From: Glaciecola sp964621345
Lineage (GTDB): Bacteria; Pseudomonadota; Gammaproteobacteria; Enterobacterales; Alteromonadaceae
Assembly (NCBI GenBank): GCA_964621345.1
Contig: CAZUON010000008.1
Location: 1 to 64,000, forward strand
Length of the DNA: 64,000 nt
Direction of reading: 5' to 3'
In this document: positions 53,925 through 63,879 of the stretch, in pieces
How the letters are laid out: each line of letters opens with the position of its first letter
How positions within the stretch are numbered: position 1 is the first letter of the stretch
The notes under the pieces: model-generated
Told to the model about the DNA's origin: nothing
Databases searched by the model: none
The model's input: the letters and a program-made list of their open reading frames with translations, nothing else
Made by a program: the position numbers and the translations under genes

Positions 53925-55241
53925 ATGACTATGCAAGCAGCACAATATGCTGAGCACATTAGCACCCTTCAAGCGCGAACGCTTGAAGCGATTCAACGCG
54001 AGGGAATTGACGGACTGATCATTCATTCTGGGCAATCTAAACACCAGTTCTTAGATGATAACCATTACCCCTTTAAGGTAAACCCGCAATTTAAAGCATG
54101 GTTACCTGTGGTCGATAATCCCAATTGCTGGTTAATTGTTGATGGCGTGAATAAGCCTCAACTGATTTTTTATCGCCCAGTAGATTTTTGGCACTGGGTT
54201 CCCGATGAGCCCAACGATTTTTGGGCGCAACATTTCGATATTATTTTACTTAAACAAGCTAATGCCGTTGAAAAACACCTGCCCTACGACCGTTCTAAAT
54301 TCGCATATGTAGGCGAGTATATTGAAGTTGCCAAAGCGCTTGGTTTTGATTTAGTGAACCCTGATCGAGTCATGCATTATTTGCATTATCACCGTGCTTA
54401 TAAAACTGATTACGAGCTCGATTGCATGCGTCAAGCAAACAGTATTGCTAGCAATGGACACAAAGCAGCAAAGGCCGCATTTTTTGACAAGCGCAGCGAG
54501 TTTGATATTAACCATGCGTATTTACTCGCCGCACAGCAAGGTGACAATGATTTGCCTTATAACAATATTGTGGCTTTAAATGAGCATAATTCGATTTTAC
54601 ATTACATGCGCCTTGATCATGCGCTGCCCAAACAACACTTAAGTTTTTTGATTGATGCTGGGGCGAGCTATCATGGTTATGCTGCTGATATCACGCGCAC
54701 CTATGCTGCACAAAAAGGCGAATTTGCCGATCTAATTACGCAGGTTGATGCTCTTACTCGTGAATGCGTGATGGCCCTTAAACCTAAGAGTAGTTATTTG
54801 GATGTGCACAAAGTTGCATACAAAGGCATAGCTCAGATACTGCAAGACTCAGAAATCCTAAACATGAAAGCAGATGATGCTGTTGAAAGTGGTATCGTTA
54901 GTACATTTTTTCCCCATGGCACTGGGCATTTTCTTGGTTTACAAGTGCATGATGTAGCAGGCCATGTAGCAGATGATAGAGGCACGCCTTTCCCGCCGCC
55001 TGAACAACACCCTTTCCTTCGTTGCACGCGCACTGTTGAACCACGTCAGGTCTTTACCATAGAGCCGGGTTTATATTTTATCGATTCGCTATTAGCTGAC
55101 TTAAAAGGCTCAGAAAATTCTAAATATGTGAATTGGAATGTAATAGACCGCTTACGCCCATACGGCGGTATTCGTATAGAAGACAATGTAATTGTGCACC
55201 AAGACCGCAACGAGAATATGACCCGCGATTTGGGTGTTTAA
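53925..55241 (+). CDS. pepQ: Xaa-Pro dipeptidase
   Basis: The product is 438 residues, close to E. coli PepQ (443). The N-terminal creatinase-like domain contains IHSGQSKHQFLDDNHYPFK. The pita-bread metallopeptidase domain has metal ligands in LIDAGASYHGYAADITRT (two Asp), FPHGTGHFLGLQVHD (His), TIEPGLYFID (Glu) and GGIRIEDNV (Glu). It hydrolyses dipeptides with C-terminal proline and, in marine Alteromonas, related enzymes also hydrolyse organophosphate esters. ACAGGT precedes the ATG; ATG 53931 is an alternative. Confidence 0.96.
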   Translation: MTMQAAQYAEHISTLQARTLEAIQREGIDGLIIHSGQSKHQFLDDNHYPFKVNPQFKAWLPVVDNPNCWLIVDGVNKPQLIFYRPVDFWHWVPDEPNDFWAQHFDIILLKQANAVEKHLPYDRSKFAYVGEYIEVAKALGFDLVNPDRVMHYLHYHRAYKTDYELDCMRQANSIASNGHKAAKAAFFDKRSEFDINHAYLLAAQQGDNDLPYNNIVALNEHNSILHYMRLDHALPKQHLSFLIDAGASYHGYAADITRTYAAQKGEFADLITQVDALTRECVMALKPKSSYLDVHKVAYKGIAQILQDSEILNMKADDAVESGIVSTFFPHGTGHFLGLQVHDVAGHVADDRGTPFPPPEQHPFLRCTRTVEPRQVFTIEPGLYFIDSLLADLKGSENSKYVNWNVIDRLRPYGGIRIEDNVIVHQDRNENMTRDLGV

Positions 55242-55260
55242 GGCTTGGGGTATTAATGTC

Positions 55261-55360
55261 NNNNNNNNNNNNNNNNNNNNNNNNNNNNNNNNNNNNNNNN
55301 NNNNNNNNNNNNNNNNNNNNNNNNNNNNNNNNNNNNNNNNNNNNNNNNNNNNNNNNNNNN
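55261..55360. other. Assembly gap of 100 N
   Basis: Exactly 100 undetermined bases lie between the pepQ stop and the end of the sulfotransferase gene. The round number marks a scaffold join of unknown true length, so genes may be missing here and adjacency of the two sides is not proven by this sequence. Confidence 0.98.
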
Positions 55361-55403
55361 ATTTGTTAGCGGGGATGACGGGAGCTTATGTTTAGATTGT
55401 CGA

Positions 55404-57356
55404 CTAGTGCGAGGAGGTTTTGAGAATGCGCTTGAGAGGTTCTAGTTGGGCTTCAAAATTCTTGTGTTGTTGCATGCTGTCTTTGAAAATAGGTTGCCGA
55501 ACTTGTTCCGAGCTAGGTGTTTTAATTATGCGCTTGGTTTTATGAAAATCGACGCAGGTTTGCTCGAAGTTTAGGCCGCAAAAATCTAAAATACGTCTGA
55601 CTTGGCCCTCTAAATCGTTGATCACATCTTCGTGTTGGACATGCAGTACAAAACCCGGTAATACACTATTCCAGTGGCTCATCATGTCCATATACGCGTT
55701 ATAATAGCGGCCGATATTTTCTAGACCGTAACTGAACTCTTGGCCTTCTGCGAAGAGTTGTTTAAAACCACTAAAGCAACAAGCCATGGGCTCGCGGCGG
55801 GCATCGATGATTTTTGCGTTGGGTAAAATTAATTTGATTAACCCAATATGCAAAAAATTATTAGGCATTTTGTCAATAAAAAATGGCGCGTTATTCCGAT
55901 ATACTCTTGTGTCGTCGATGTACTGTTTGCCGAAGCGTGCCAAATAATCAGGTTTGAGTTCGTTAAGCATTTCTGGATATTGGTTGCTTTGGCCTTTTAA
56001 GCGTGCCGCTAAGCCTAAAATATTGTGTAACTCCATCGTGCCATCGACTTTGGAGTGGGAGGCAAGAATTTGTTCTAATAAAGTGGACCCCGCTCTGGGT
56101 AATCCTACTATGAATATAGGGTCAGGGCTTGAATCACCTTTGCCCGCTAAGCGCTCAAATAAAGAGGCAGTAAATACCCGTTTGTGGTTGTCGACTTGTT
56201 GCTCAAATACCGTCGGGTCATATTGAGTTCTCTGCTGACGTAAATCGTTTCCTAGTGCGTAATAATCGAATGATTTTTTGTAGGATTTTTTATCTTCAAG
56301 CGCTTTACCTAAAGCAAAACATAGGTGGGTTTTGTCATCTAGCGCTATCTCAGATTCAACAAGTTGACTCATACTATTTAATTCAGCCTCATTAAACTTG
56401 TAGGTTTTAGTGTTGGCTAAACTCCAGTACGCATCTCCAAAATCAGCTTTACAGGCATAGGCATTTTGATATGCCGTGATGGCTTGCGTAAATTCGCCAG
56501 CCGCTTTGTAGGCATGGCCTAGCAATAAATGTAGGCTGGCTTGTTTAGGTGTGCTCTTCAGTAAGGCATTGTAGAGGTTAATAGCCTCTTGTGTTTCGCC
56601 CAAACCTAGTAATGCACTGGCTTTAGCACCGATTATTACTGGGTGTTCAGGCTGGGATATTAGTAATTTATCAGCGCAATCTTTTGCGCTTTGAAAACGT
56701 CCCATGGTAGTTAACAGTTTGAGATATTCGATACCGGCTGCGCTGTGATTAGGGTGTAACGCTAAGCAGCTTTCAAGCAAAAACTCGGCATCGCCATACA
56801 CTTTTAGTGCAATCCCAATTTCTGCCAATAGCAGCATTGCTTCTGGGTCGTGCTTTTGTTGTTGTAAATACTGTCTACAAAGTTGATCTGCTTTGTGTAA
56901 TTCGCCATCGTGCATTAAGTCACGAGCATACATTATTGCTTTTGGAAGGGTTTCTAAGTAACTGATTTGCGAGCGAGCAATTTCTGCCGCCTCTACATTT
57001 TTTGTCTGTTGGTAGTGTGCAAGCAAGCCTTTCCAACTCGAGAGCAATGCAGGGTTTATTTGTGTTGCATGGTAAAAGGCTTCAGCAGAGGCAAGTTCAT
57101 TTCCTAATTGTTTGTGTAAATAAGCTAACTCTTGGTGGGCTCTTGCATGTTTCTCGTACATGCTCAGAATTCGCTCGTTTAACGCAATTGCTTCTTTAAT
57201 GTTACCGCTTAAACGTAAGGCAACTGCTTTGATATACAAAATAGGCACCTGTTCAGAGCTTGAGTGGAGCTGTGCTAACGCATCATCAGCCATGATGATT
57301 GCTTGAGTAAACTGGCCTTGACCAATGGCTTGTTTAATATTTTGCTCTGGACTCAC
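55404..57356 (-). CDS. TPR-repeat sulfotransferase
   Basis: The product is 650 residues. Residues 1-330 hold about nine tetratricopeptide repeats (for example AYLHKQLGNELASAEAFYHA). Residues 400-640 form a sulfotransferase domain with the PAPS 5'-phosphosulfate loop VGLPRAGSTLLEQILASH and a 3'-phosphate site around KIIDARREPMACCFSGF. It would transfer sulfate from PAPS to an unknown protein, lipid or glycan. No signal peptide, so it is cytosolic. It lies 107 bp behind the TonB receptor gene, separated by that gene's terminator. Confidence 0.87.
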   Translation of the reverse strand: MSPEQNIKQAIGQGQFTQAIIMADDALAQLHSSSEQVPILYIKAVALRLSGNIKEAIALNERILSMYEKHARAHQELAYLHKQLGNELASAEAFYHATQINPALLSSWKGLLAHYQQTKNVEAAEIARSQISYLETLPKAIMYARDLMHDGELHKADQLCRQYLQQQKHDPEAMLLLAEIGIALKVYGDAEFLLESCLALHPNHSAAGIEYLKLLTTMGRFQSAKDCADKLLISQPEHPVIIGAKASALLGLGETQEAINLYNALLKSTPKQASLHLLLGHAYKAAGEFTQAITAYQNAYACKADFGDAYWSLANTKTYKFNEAELNSMSQLVESEIALDDKTHLCFALGKALEDKKSYKKSFDYYALGNDLRQQRTQYDPTVFEQQVDNHKRVFTASLFERLAGKGDSSPDPIFIVGLPRAGSTLLEQILASHSKVDGTMELHNILGLAARLKGQSNQYPEMLNELKPDYLARFGKQYIDDTRVYRNNAPFFIDKMPNNFLHIGLIKLILPNAKIIDARREPMACCFSGFKQLFAEGQEFSYGLENIGRYYNAYMDMMSHWNSVLPGFVLHVQHEDVINDLEGQVRRILDFCGLNFEQTCVDFHKTKRIIKTPSSEQVRQPIFKDSMQQHKNFEAQLEPLKRILKTSSH

Positions 57357-57411
57357 TACGTTATCCTGTTGTGTATACGTAAAATAAATTCTGACATCAT
57401 TAATTTAGCAT

Positions 57412-57438
57412 AAAAAAGGCAAGCTTAACGCTTGCCTT
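57412..57438 (-). terminator. Rho-independent terminator of the TonB receptor gene
   Basis: On the minus strand AAGGCAAGC / GCTTGCCTT with a 5-base loop is followed by a T run, about 25 bp after the receptor stop. Confidence 0.88.
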
Positions 57439-57463
57439 AATCAAGTGCTTACAAATGAAGCGT

Positions 57464-60118
57464 TTAGAAGAAGTCGTAAGAGAGTCTTACGCCAAGCGTT
57501 CTAGGACGATTGCTCACTACTTTTGGTGTGAACTGCTGAGTATCAATATACAACACCGCGTTTTCATCAAACAAGTTGTCGATGTAGAACTCTGCTTTCC
57601 ACTCATCGTTAGTTACACCAAACGATACATTGGTAATGGTATAGCTTTCCTGAACATAGCGCCCACCTTGGAAGGTATTGCCGTCTGCATCAGCGTAAGT
57701 AACCCCTTCATATACCGCTGCCTCTTGCTGTATTGGTAAACCAGAACCGGTGCCGTAAATGAGATTAGTTGCGTCTTCAACCACATATGCGTCCATGTTC
57801 ATGCCAGCAAGTCGGTCGCCGGTGTACGAGATTGAACCGTTGATGTAACCACTTAAACCATTCGGTAACTCATAAAAATACTGAGCACGAATATTCCCAG
57901 CAAAACTTGCTGAGTAAGGCAGTTCAGCTCCAACAGGCAACGCGATACCTTCTAGTTCTGGGTTAATAGAAGTAAGTTCGGTATCAAGCAAGCTAAAGGC
58001 AGCATCAATAACTAAGTTATCACTCGCAAGCCATGTTATATCGGCATCAAGACCTTTAATTTCAGCGTCACCTACGTTGTCGGTAAATACTAAGAAGCTG
58101 ATATTGGTCGGGTCAAAACGAGAGGTTTGTAAATCGCTGATTTCAGAGTAATAGGCAGTTGCATTAACGCGTAAAATACCATCTAAGAAATCACCTTTCA
58201 TGCCAAGTTCATAATTGTCTAGCGTATCGGTAAGTGAATATACCGGTATTCTGAAATCGGTGAACGCACCTTGTTGATTAGTTGCTAAACCACCACCTAC
58301 GCGGTTAGTAACCGGAGGCCTAAATCCTTCTGAGTAGGTTGCAAAGAGCAATACATCATCGCTTGCTTTCCAATCAAGAGAGAATTTGAAAATGGTATCG
58401 TCTACTGTTAATACACCGTCATCGTCGAGTAAGTCTACTTGTAGCTGACCACTATTCACAGCCGCTTGCACTGCATCTGGGTCAAGCCCAACCGCAGCTA
58501 GTTCGCCTGGGTCCATGGTACCGAATGCACGTAAACGACGGCTTACGTCAACTGTGGTAGTCGAGCCTTTGTAAATATCGTCTATTTGATACCAACGTGC
58601 GCCAACTGACGCGGTTAAGGTATCGGTGAGGTCGTATTCCAACTGTCCGAATATCGCGATTTGGTCAATTCCGTGTGATACATCATTTACAAAGCTGATT
58701 TCTGACGGGAAAGGCCCGCCGTCACTATTAATACCTTCGGTACCAACGGTGGTGCGTGCTAAATCAGTGAAAAAGCCTAAGTCAGTATTGGCAATATTAA
58801 ACAAACCAATCGTATTTACATCTTGCGCATCATAGAAAATACCCGCGGTTACACGCCAGTCATTTTCAACGTCGGTGTTCATGCGCAATTCATGCGTCAT
58901 CCGTTTGGTTTCAGTTTCTTCTTTGTAGAACTTAGTCGGGTCTAAGCAACGCTCATCTGCTGGCGTTGCTGCCTCATAGTGATTACACACATAATACGCA
59001 GAGAATAAGCCGCCGTTAGTATAACCGGTGTAATCGATAGTAGAGTTGATGTCACGATTTAAATAACCGCCAGTATAGACAATATCTAGTTTGTCTAAAC
59101 GGCCTTCAAGTGTCCATGTAGTTAAACCAAACTCATCGTCGTTATCTTCAGGAATGAAACGATTAACTGAAGTCTCGCCTTCTAAGTTAGGATCGTAAGA
59201 AAATACACCTTCAGTTTCTAAAGTTTGCTGTGTGTGCTGTACAAGGAGCTTCCAATCTTCGTTAATGATGTATGAAAGACCAAAGCGAGCACCTGAGTAA
59301 CTAGCGTCGTTGAAATCTTCTTCTACAAGCGCATCGTTCTTAGGTGAAACCACGGGGGTGTTTGGTGCATCGGTTAATACGCCACCAGAGATACGGTCGA
59401 TAACTACAGCGCTGCCAATGTATCCGCCTTCGCCAGGTTTATTCAAAATATTATCAATCCAACCACCTTGCTTTGAATTGTATGCGGCTACTCTCACGGC
59501 TAGGTCGTCGGTCAATGTAAAGTTAAAGAAAGCTTCTACTGAGCTACTATCTTCTCCGCCTTTAGTGACAGAGTAATCGGTATCAACCCCTGCTGAGAAA
59601 CCAAAGTGGTCAGGTTTTTTGGTAATGAGTCTTACTGTACCTGATTGCGAGCTTGCGCCGAATAGGGTGCCTTGCGGTCCAGGTAGTACTTCAATACGCT
59701 CCATATCCGTTGCAAAGACATCTAAATTACGGCCTTGCATAGAAATGGGTTGTTCATCTAAATAAAGAGCTACTGAAGGTTGTAAAGCTTGTACCGATGA
59801 TACTGAGATATTGGTTTGTGTTGTCGCAGCACCACGAATATAAATTTCGTTCTGGCCAGGGCCTGTGCCTTGAAAGGTTACGTTGGGTAAAAATTCAACG
59901 TAATCCTGAAAGTCGTCTACGCCTAAGTTTTCTAATGCACTGCCATCAAGGGCAGTTACTGAAACGGGAACGTCTTGAATGGACTCGGCACGTTTAGTCG
60001 CGGTCACTTCGATGGTTTCAATTTTGGCTCTTGGTTCTGGATTTTCTGGAGTTTGTGCATTTACTGCAGAAGTCGCAAGTGCGGCTAGTACAGCAACACT
60101 TATTTTGGATTTAAGCAT
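57464..60118 (-). CDS. TonB-dependent outer-membrane receptor
   Basis: From ATG 60118 the product is 884 residues with a signal peptide (MLKSKISVAVLAALATSAVNA). A TonB box-like segment IETIEVTATKR and a plug domain (IQDVPVSVTALDG through GPQGTLFGASSQSGTVRLITKKP) precede a 22-strand barrel ending in LGVRLSYDFF with terminal Phe. It takes up a bulky substrate across the outer membrane using TonB energy. The ATKRAESIQDVPVSV type of plug is frequent in marine and sphingomonad receptors of unknown ligand, rather than in classic siderophore receptors. An earlier frame start at 60178 lacks a signal-peptide shape. It is divergent from the BCCT gene; the 269-bp gap is AT-rich. Confidence 0.92.
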   Translation of the reverse strand: MLKSKISVAVLAALATSAVNAQTPENPEPRAKIETIEVTATKRAESIQDVPVSVTALDGSALENLGVDDFQDYVEFLPNVTFQGTGPGQNEIYIRGAATTQTNISVSSVQALQPSVALYLDEQPISMQGRNLDVFATDMERIEVLPGPQGTLFGASSQSGTVRLITKKPDHFGFSAGVDTDYSVTKGGEDSSSVEAFFNFTLTDDLAVRVAAYNSKQGGWIDNILNKPGEGGYIGSAVVIDRISGGVLTDAPNTPVVSPKNDALVEEDFNDASYSGARFGLSYIINEDWKLLVQHTQQTLETEGVFSYDPNLEGETSVNRFIPEDNDDEFGLTTWTLEGRLDKLDIVYTGGYLNRDINSTIDYTGYTNGGLFSAYYVCNHYEAATPADERCLDPTKFYKEETETKRMTHELRMNTDVENDWRVTAGIFYDAQDVNTIGLFNIANTDLGFFTDLARTTVGTEGINSDGGPFPSEISFVNDVSHGIDQIAIFGQLEYDLTDTLTASVGARWYQIDDIYKGSTTTVDVSRRLRAFGTMDPGELAAVGLDPDAVQAAVNSGQLQVDLLDDDGVLTVDDTIFKFSLDWKASDDVLLFATYSEGFRPPVTNRVGGGLATNQQGAFTDFRIPVYSLTDTLDNYELGMKGDFLDGILRVNATAYYSEISDLQTSRFDPTNISFLVFTDNVGDAEIKGLDADITWLASDNLVIDAAFSLLDTELTSINPELEGIALPVGAELPYSASFAGNIRAQYFYELPNGLSGYINGSISYTGDRLAGMNMDAYVVEDATNLIYGTGSGLPIQQEAAVYEGVTYADADGNTFQGGRYVQESYTITNVSFGVTNDEWKAEFYIDNLFDENAVLYIDTQQFTPKVVSNRPRTLGVRLSYDFF

Positions 60119-60387
60119 AAAAGGTGTAATCCCTAAAGTTGGTGTGTGTTGCAAATTTATAGTGTAGTTGCCTTTCAATCATACTATTACTGCAAAAAAC
60201 TGCAAATTTCATCGTATACTAATTAAAATTTATGATGTTTTTTCTAGTTTTTTACTGAAAATAGGCTCTTAATTGCGCTTTTTGATTTAATTTAGATGAA
60301 TACAAAAATAAAATAGATAGTAATCTAATTATTCGTATACCACTTAATAGTATTTTTTTTTCAACTGCGTTAATCTTCGAATATCGA

Positions 60388-62376
60388 ATGATTAAAATTG
60401 GAAGTAAATGCTTGTCGTCATCCACCGCGTATTCTCCTTTAAATAAACCCGTATTTTTGAGCGCCTCTTCAGCCATTATTATCCTGCTTATATTTGCGGT
60501 GGGATGGCCTTCAGTTGCCGACGAAACCTTTAAATCTGTGCAAGCGCATATCGTAGAGAATGGTAGTTGGTTCTATGTATTTAGTGTGGCTATTATCTTG
60601 GTCAGTGTGATTTATTTAGGGTTATCACGGTATGGAAAAATCCGACTGGGCCCAGACCATGCCGAGCCCGATTATTCCTTACCCACATGGTTGTCGATGC
60701 TGTTTGCGGCTGGAATGGGAATAGGTTTAATGTTTTATGGCGTAGCCGAGCCTGTAATGCACTACCTTGCGCCACCTAGCGCCGACCCGCAAACAACTGA
60801 GGCGGTGAAAGAAGCGATGACGACGACCTTTTTTCATTGGGGCTTTCATGCATGGTCAATATATGCAGTGGTGGCTTTGATACTGGCTTATTTTAGTTTT
60901 AGGCATAATTTGCCACTGACTATGCGCTCTGCGCTTTATCCAATTATTGGTGATCGGATATATGGTTGGGCGGGGCACGCAGTCGATATTTTCGCGGTCA
61001 TTAGCACCATATTCGGTGTCGCAACATCATTAGGGCTTGGAGCTGCCCAGATCAATAGTGGATTACACTATTTGCTAGGTATAGAGGTTAGTAACTTTCA
61101 TCAGATTATACTGATGATGGGCATCATTGCTATTGCCATTGTGTCAGTCGTATCTGGTTTGGATAAGGGCATTCGTCGCTTATCTGAAGCTAACATGGTG
61201 CTGGCCATTGCTTTGTTAGTTTTTATTCTTTTGTTAGGCCCAACGGTTTTCTTGTTAAAGGCTTATTTACAGAACACCGGGGCGTATTTGTCGGATATGG
61301 TGCGAAATACGTTTAACTTATACACCTACGCAAAAAGCGATTGGATAGGTGGCTGGACCATCTTTTATTGGGGATGGTGGATTGCATGGGCACCTTTTGT
61401 TGGGCTTTTTATTGCTCGTATATCTCGAGGTCGTACGATTCGAGAGTTTGTCTTAGGAGTGTTACTTATACCCACTGCGTTTACACTCTTTTGGATGACA
61501 GTTTTTGGTAACACTGCAATCGACTTTATTGTTTCTCAGCAACATGCAGGCTTGAGTAATATGGTCAGTGAAGACGTTTCGTCGGCCCTGTTTTTGTTTT
61601 TAGAATACTTCCCGCTGGGCGATGTATTAGCTGCGATAGCGATTGCTATGGTGGTGATCTTTTTCGTGACTTCATGTGACTCAGGAGCCATGGTGGTCGA
61701 TATGTTATGCTCTCATGGAAAAAATGATACGCCCGTGTGGCAACGGATTTATTGGGCTCTAGGCGTAGGAGTGGTGGCTGCGATTCTGCTTGCGGCAGGT
61801 GGTTTGGAGGCATTGCAAACTATGACCATTGCATCAGCATTACCATTTGCGGTTATTATTCTAATGTCGCTAGTGGGTTTGATAAAAGCGCTTAGAGTAG
61901 ATGAATACAAGCGTGAATCACTACTTATTAGCACATCACCCATGTCGCCAGTTGAACATGCTCAAGGTTGGCAAGAGCGTTTACAAAATATTGTTAACTT
62001 TCCGAATAATTCAGCGGTTCAAAAGTATCAGGTCAGCATAGTTGTGCCAGCTTTCGAGGCAGTATCGCAAGAACTTTCAAAGCATGGGCTCTATGTTGAG
62101 ATAACCGATAAAAATGCGGTGGTTGAGCTACACGTTCAGCAAGGTGAAGAACAAGATTTCATTTATGGTGTGCACCGACGTAAGCATATTCAACCAGACT
62201 TCGCGAGGCCAGATTCCGCAGACGAAGACGAAGAACATACCTATTACAGAGCCGAAGTACATCTGCGCGAAGGTGGTCAAGACTACGATATTATGGGATG
62301 GTCAAAAAATGCGGTTATCAACGATATTATTGACCAGTATCACAAGCATCAGCATTTCTTACATTTACTTAGATAA
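60388..62376 (+). CDS. BCCT-family transporter (BetT-like)
   Basis: The product is 662 residues with twelve transmembrane helices. The substrate and sodium region reads AAGMGIGLMFYGVAEP, and the family Trp box is YWGWWIAWAPFVGLFIARISRGRTIREF. About 150 residues after the last helix form the cytosolic osmosensing tail seen in BetT. It imports betaine, choline or a similar quaternary amine by H+ or Na+ symport. The GMGIG form fits the proton-coupled or choline-type branch, but the substrate is not certain. The ribosome site is weak. A MarR regulator follows 47 bp downstream. Confidence 0.9.
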   Translation: MIKIGSKCLSSSTAYSPLNKPVFLSASSAIIILLIFAVGWPSVADETFKSVQAHIVENGSWFYVFSVAIILVSVIYLGLSRYGKIRLGPDHAEPDYSLPTWLSMLFAAGMGIGLMFYGVAEPVMHYLAPPSADPQTTEAVKEAMTTTFFHWGFHAWSIYAVVALILAYFSFRHNLPLTMRSALYPIIGDRIYGWAGHAVDIFAVISTIFGVATSLGLGAAQINSGLHYLLGIEVSNFHQIILMMGIIAIAIVSVVSGLDKGIRRLSEANMVLAIALLVFILLLGPTVFLLKAYLQNTGAYLSDMVRNTFNLYTYAKSDWIGGWTIFYWGWWIAWAPFVGLFIARISRGRTIREFVLGVLLIPTAFTLFWMTVFGNTAIDFIVSQQHAGLSNMVSEDVSSALFLFLEYFPLGDVLAAIAIAMVVIFFVTSCDSGAMVVDMLCSHGKNDTPVWQRIYWALGVGVVAAILLAAGGLEALQTMTIASALPFAVIILMSLVGLIKALRVDEYKRESLLISTSPMSPVEHAQGWQERLQNIVNFPNNSAVQKYQVSIVVPAFEAVSQELSKHGLYVEITDKNAVVELHVQQGEEQDFIYGVHRRKHIQPDFARPDSADEDEEHTYYRAEVHLREGGQDYDIMGWSKNAVINDIIDQYHKHQHFLHLLR

Positions 62377-62423
62377 CCTGAATCTTTAATATCATGGTGC
62401 AGAAGCAAAACGAGGAGTGAGCA

Positions 62424-62897
62424 GTGCAAAAGGATGAAGAGTTATTGATTGCTTTGAGGCGAGTGATACGCGCCATTGATATGCGCTCTAAAAAGTTGAA
62501 CAAAGAAGCGGGTCTAACCGGGCCACAGCTCATCGTAATGCAAAATATTGCGAAAACCCCCGGGGTAATGGTGCGACAAATTGCGCATAATATTAATTTA
62601 AGCCCAGCTACGGTTACTAGTATTCTAGATCGATTGGAATTAAAGGTGCTGGTAGAGAGGGTTCGTAGTACCGAGGATAAGCGCAGAGTCGGCGTATTTC
62701 TAACAGAGCAAGGTGAAAGTATGCTCAGTAAAGCCCCTTTGCCCTTACAAGAACATTTCGTAAACCGTTTTGCTAAGCTTCAGGAGTGGGAACAAAGTCA
62801 GATGGTAGCTACCATGCAACGTATTGCCAGTATGATGGATGCAGAAAACATCGACGCCGCTCCCGTACTTGAGGTGGGCAACATTTCCGAGCGGTAA
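62424..62897 (+). CDS. MarR-family transcriptional regulator
   Basis: The product is 157 residues. GAGGAG lies six bases before the GTG start. The winged helix is clear: GLTGPQLIVMQNIA, the recognition region VRQIAHNINLSPATVTSILDRLE, and the wing STEDKRRVGVFLTEQGE. MarR proteins bind as dimers and release DNA on ligand binding. Position directly after the BCCT gene suggests control of that transporter or of quaternary-amine or osmotic response, by inference only. Convergent with ispB, 10 bp between stops. Confidence 0.88.
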   Translation: MQKDEELLIALRRVIRAIDMRSKKLNKEAGLTGPQLIVMQNIAKTPGVMVRQIAHNINLSPATVTSILDRLELKVLVERVRSTEDKRRVGVFLTEQGESMLSKAPLPLQEHFVNRFAKLQEWEQSQMVATMQRIASMMDAENIDAAPVLEVGNISER

Positions 62898-62907
62898 TCG
62901 TTGTTTG

Positions 62908-63879
62908 CTAACTATCGCGGTTTACTGCGATATCTGCTAAACCGAGTAGAGCTGCTTTATAATTTGATTCGGGCAAAATAGCGATTGCTGCTTTTGCCTT
63001 ATCGGCTTCGGCCACTGCCATCTGGCGCGTGTACTCAATTGAGCCTTGCTCTTTCATAATGTCGAGAATACGGTCAAAGTGCGCCATGCCATCAGCATTT
63101 TCAATTGCACTTTTTATCAATTGGGCTTCTTCTTCGGGGCTATTCCACATAGCATGAAGCAAGGGGAGGGTGGGTTTACCTTCGGCTAAATCATCGCCAG
63201 CTTCTTTGCCCATTTGCTCACTTACCGCGGTGTAGTCAAGTATATCATCTACCAATTGAAATGCTGTGCCAAGATGCTTTCCATAATATTGCATGGCTAG
63301 CTCTACATCTTGGCGTTGGTCGGTAAGAACAGCTGAAAGTTGTGTGGCAGCTTCAAACAAACGAGCAGTTTTACTATAAATAACGTCTAAGTATTGTGCT
63401 TCTGTGGTAGTCGGGTCATTGCAGTTCATCAGTTGCATGACCTCACCTTGAGCAATCCGATTAGTCGCGTCAGACAGAATTTCCATGACGCGCATACGCT
63501 TTAAATCCACCATCATTTGAAATGCGCGAGAATACAAAAAGTCCCCCACTAGTACACTTGCTTGATTGCCGAACAATTCGTTTGCGGTTTCCCGACCTCT
63601 GCGCATTGTAGATTCGTCTACTACATCGTCGTGCAATAGCGTTGCTGTGTGAATAAATTCAATTATTGCAGCTAAGGTATGATGCTCTTGTGTTTGTATA
63701 TTCAGCGCTCTGGCCGCCAGTACCGTTAATAAAGGACGAAGACGCTTGCCTCCGCTATTAACAATATAAAAGCCGAGCTGGTCGATTAATGCGACGTCCG
63801 AGCTGACTTGTTGTTGTATTAGTTGATTAACTGCTTTCATGTCGCTGTCAGACAGCTTGCGGATGTTATTTAAGTCCAA
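62908..63879 (-). CDS. ispB: Octaprenyl diphosphate synthase
   Basis: The product is 323 residues, equal in length to E. coli IspB and alike along the chain. The first Asp-rich motif is LLHDDVVDESTMRRG and the second is LVDDILDYTA; GGKRLRPLL and VIYSKTARLFEAA also match. It adds isopentenyl units to farnesyl diphosphate to make the ubiquinone side chain. TTG 63879, with AAAGG upstream, gives the E. coli-like N-terminus MDLNNIRKL. In many relatives the divergent rplU-rpmA genes follow; the remaining 120 bp of the window hold no recognisable gene start. Confidence 0.95.
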   Translation of the reverse strand: MDLNNIRKLSDSDMKAVNQLIQQQVSSDVALIDQLGFYIVNSGGKRLRPLLTVLAARALNIQTQEHHTLAAIIEFIHTATLLHDDVVDESTMRRGRETANELFGNQASVLVGDFLYSRAFQMMVDLKRMRVMEILSDATNRIAQGEVMQLMNCNDPTTTEAQYLDVIYSKTARLFEAATQLSAVLTDQRQDVELAMQYYGKHLGTAFQLVDDILDYTAVSEQMGKEAGDDLAEGKPTLPLLHAMWNSPEEEAQLIKSAIENADGMAHFDRILDIMKEQGSIEYTRQMAVAEADKAKAAIAILPESNYKAALLGLADIAVNRDS

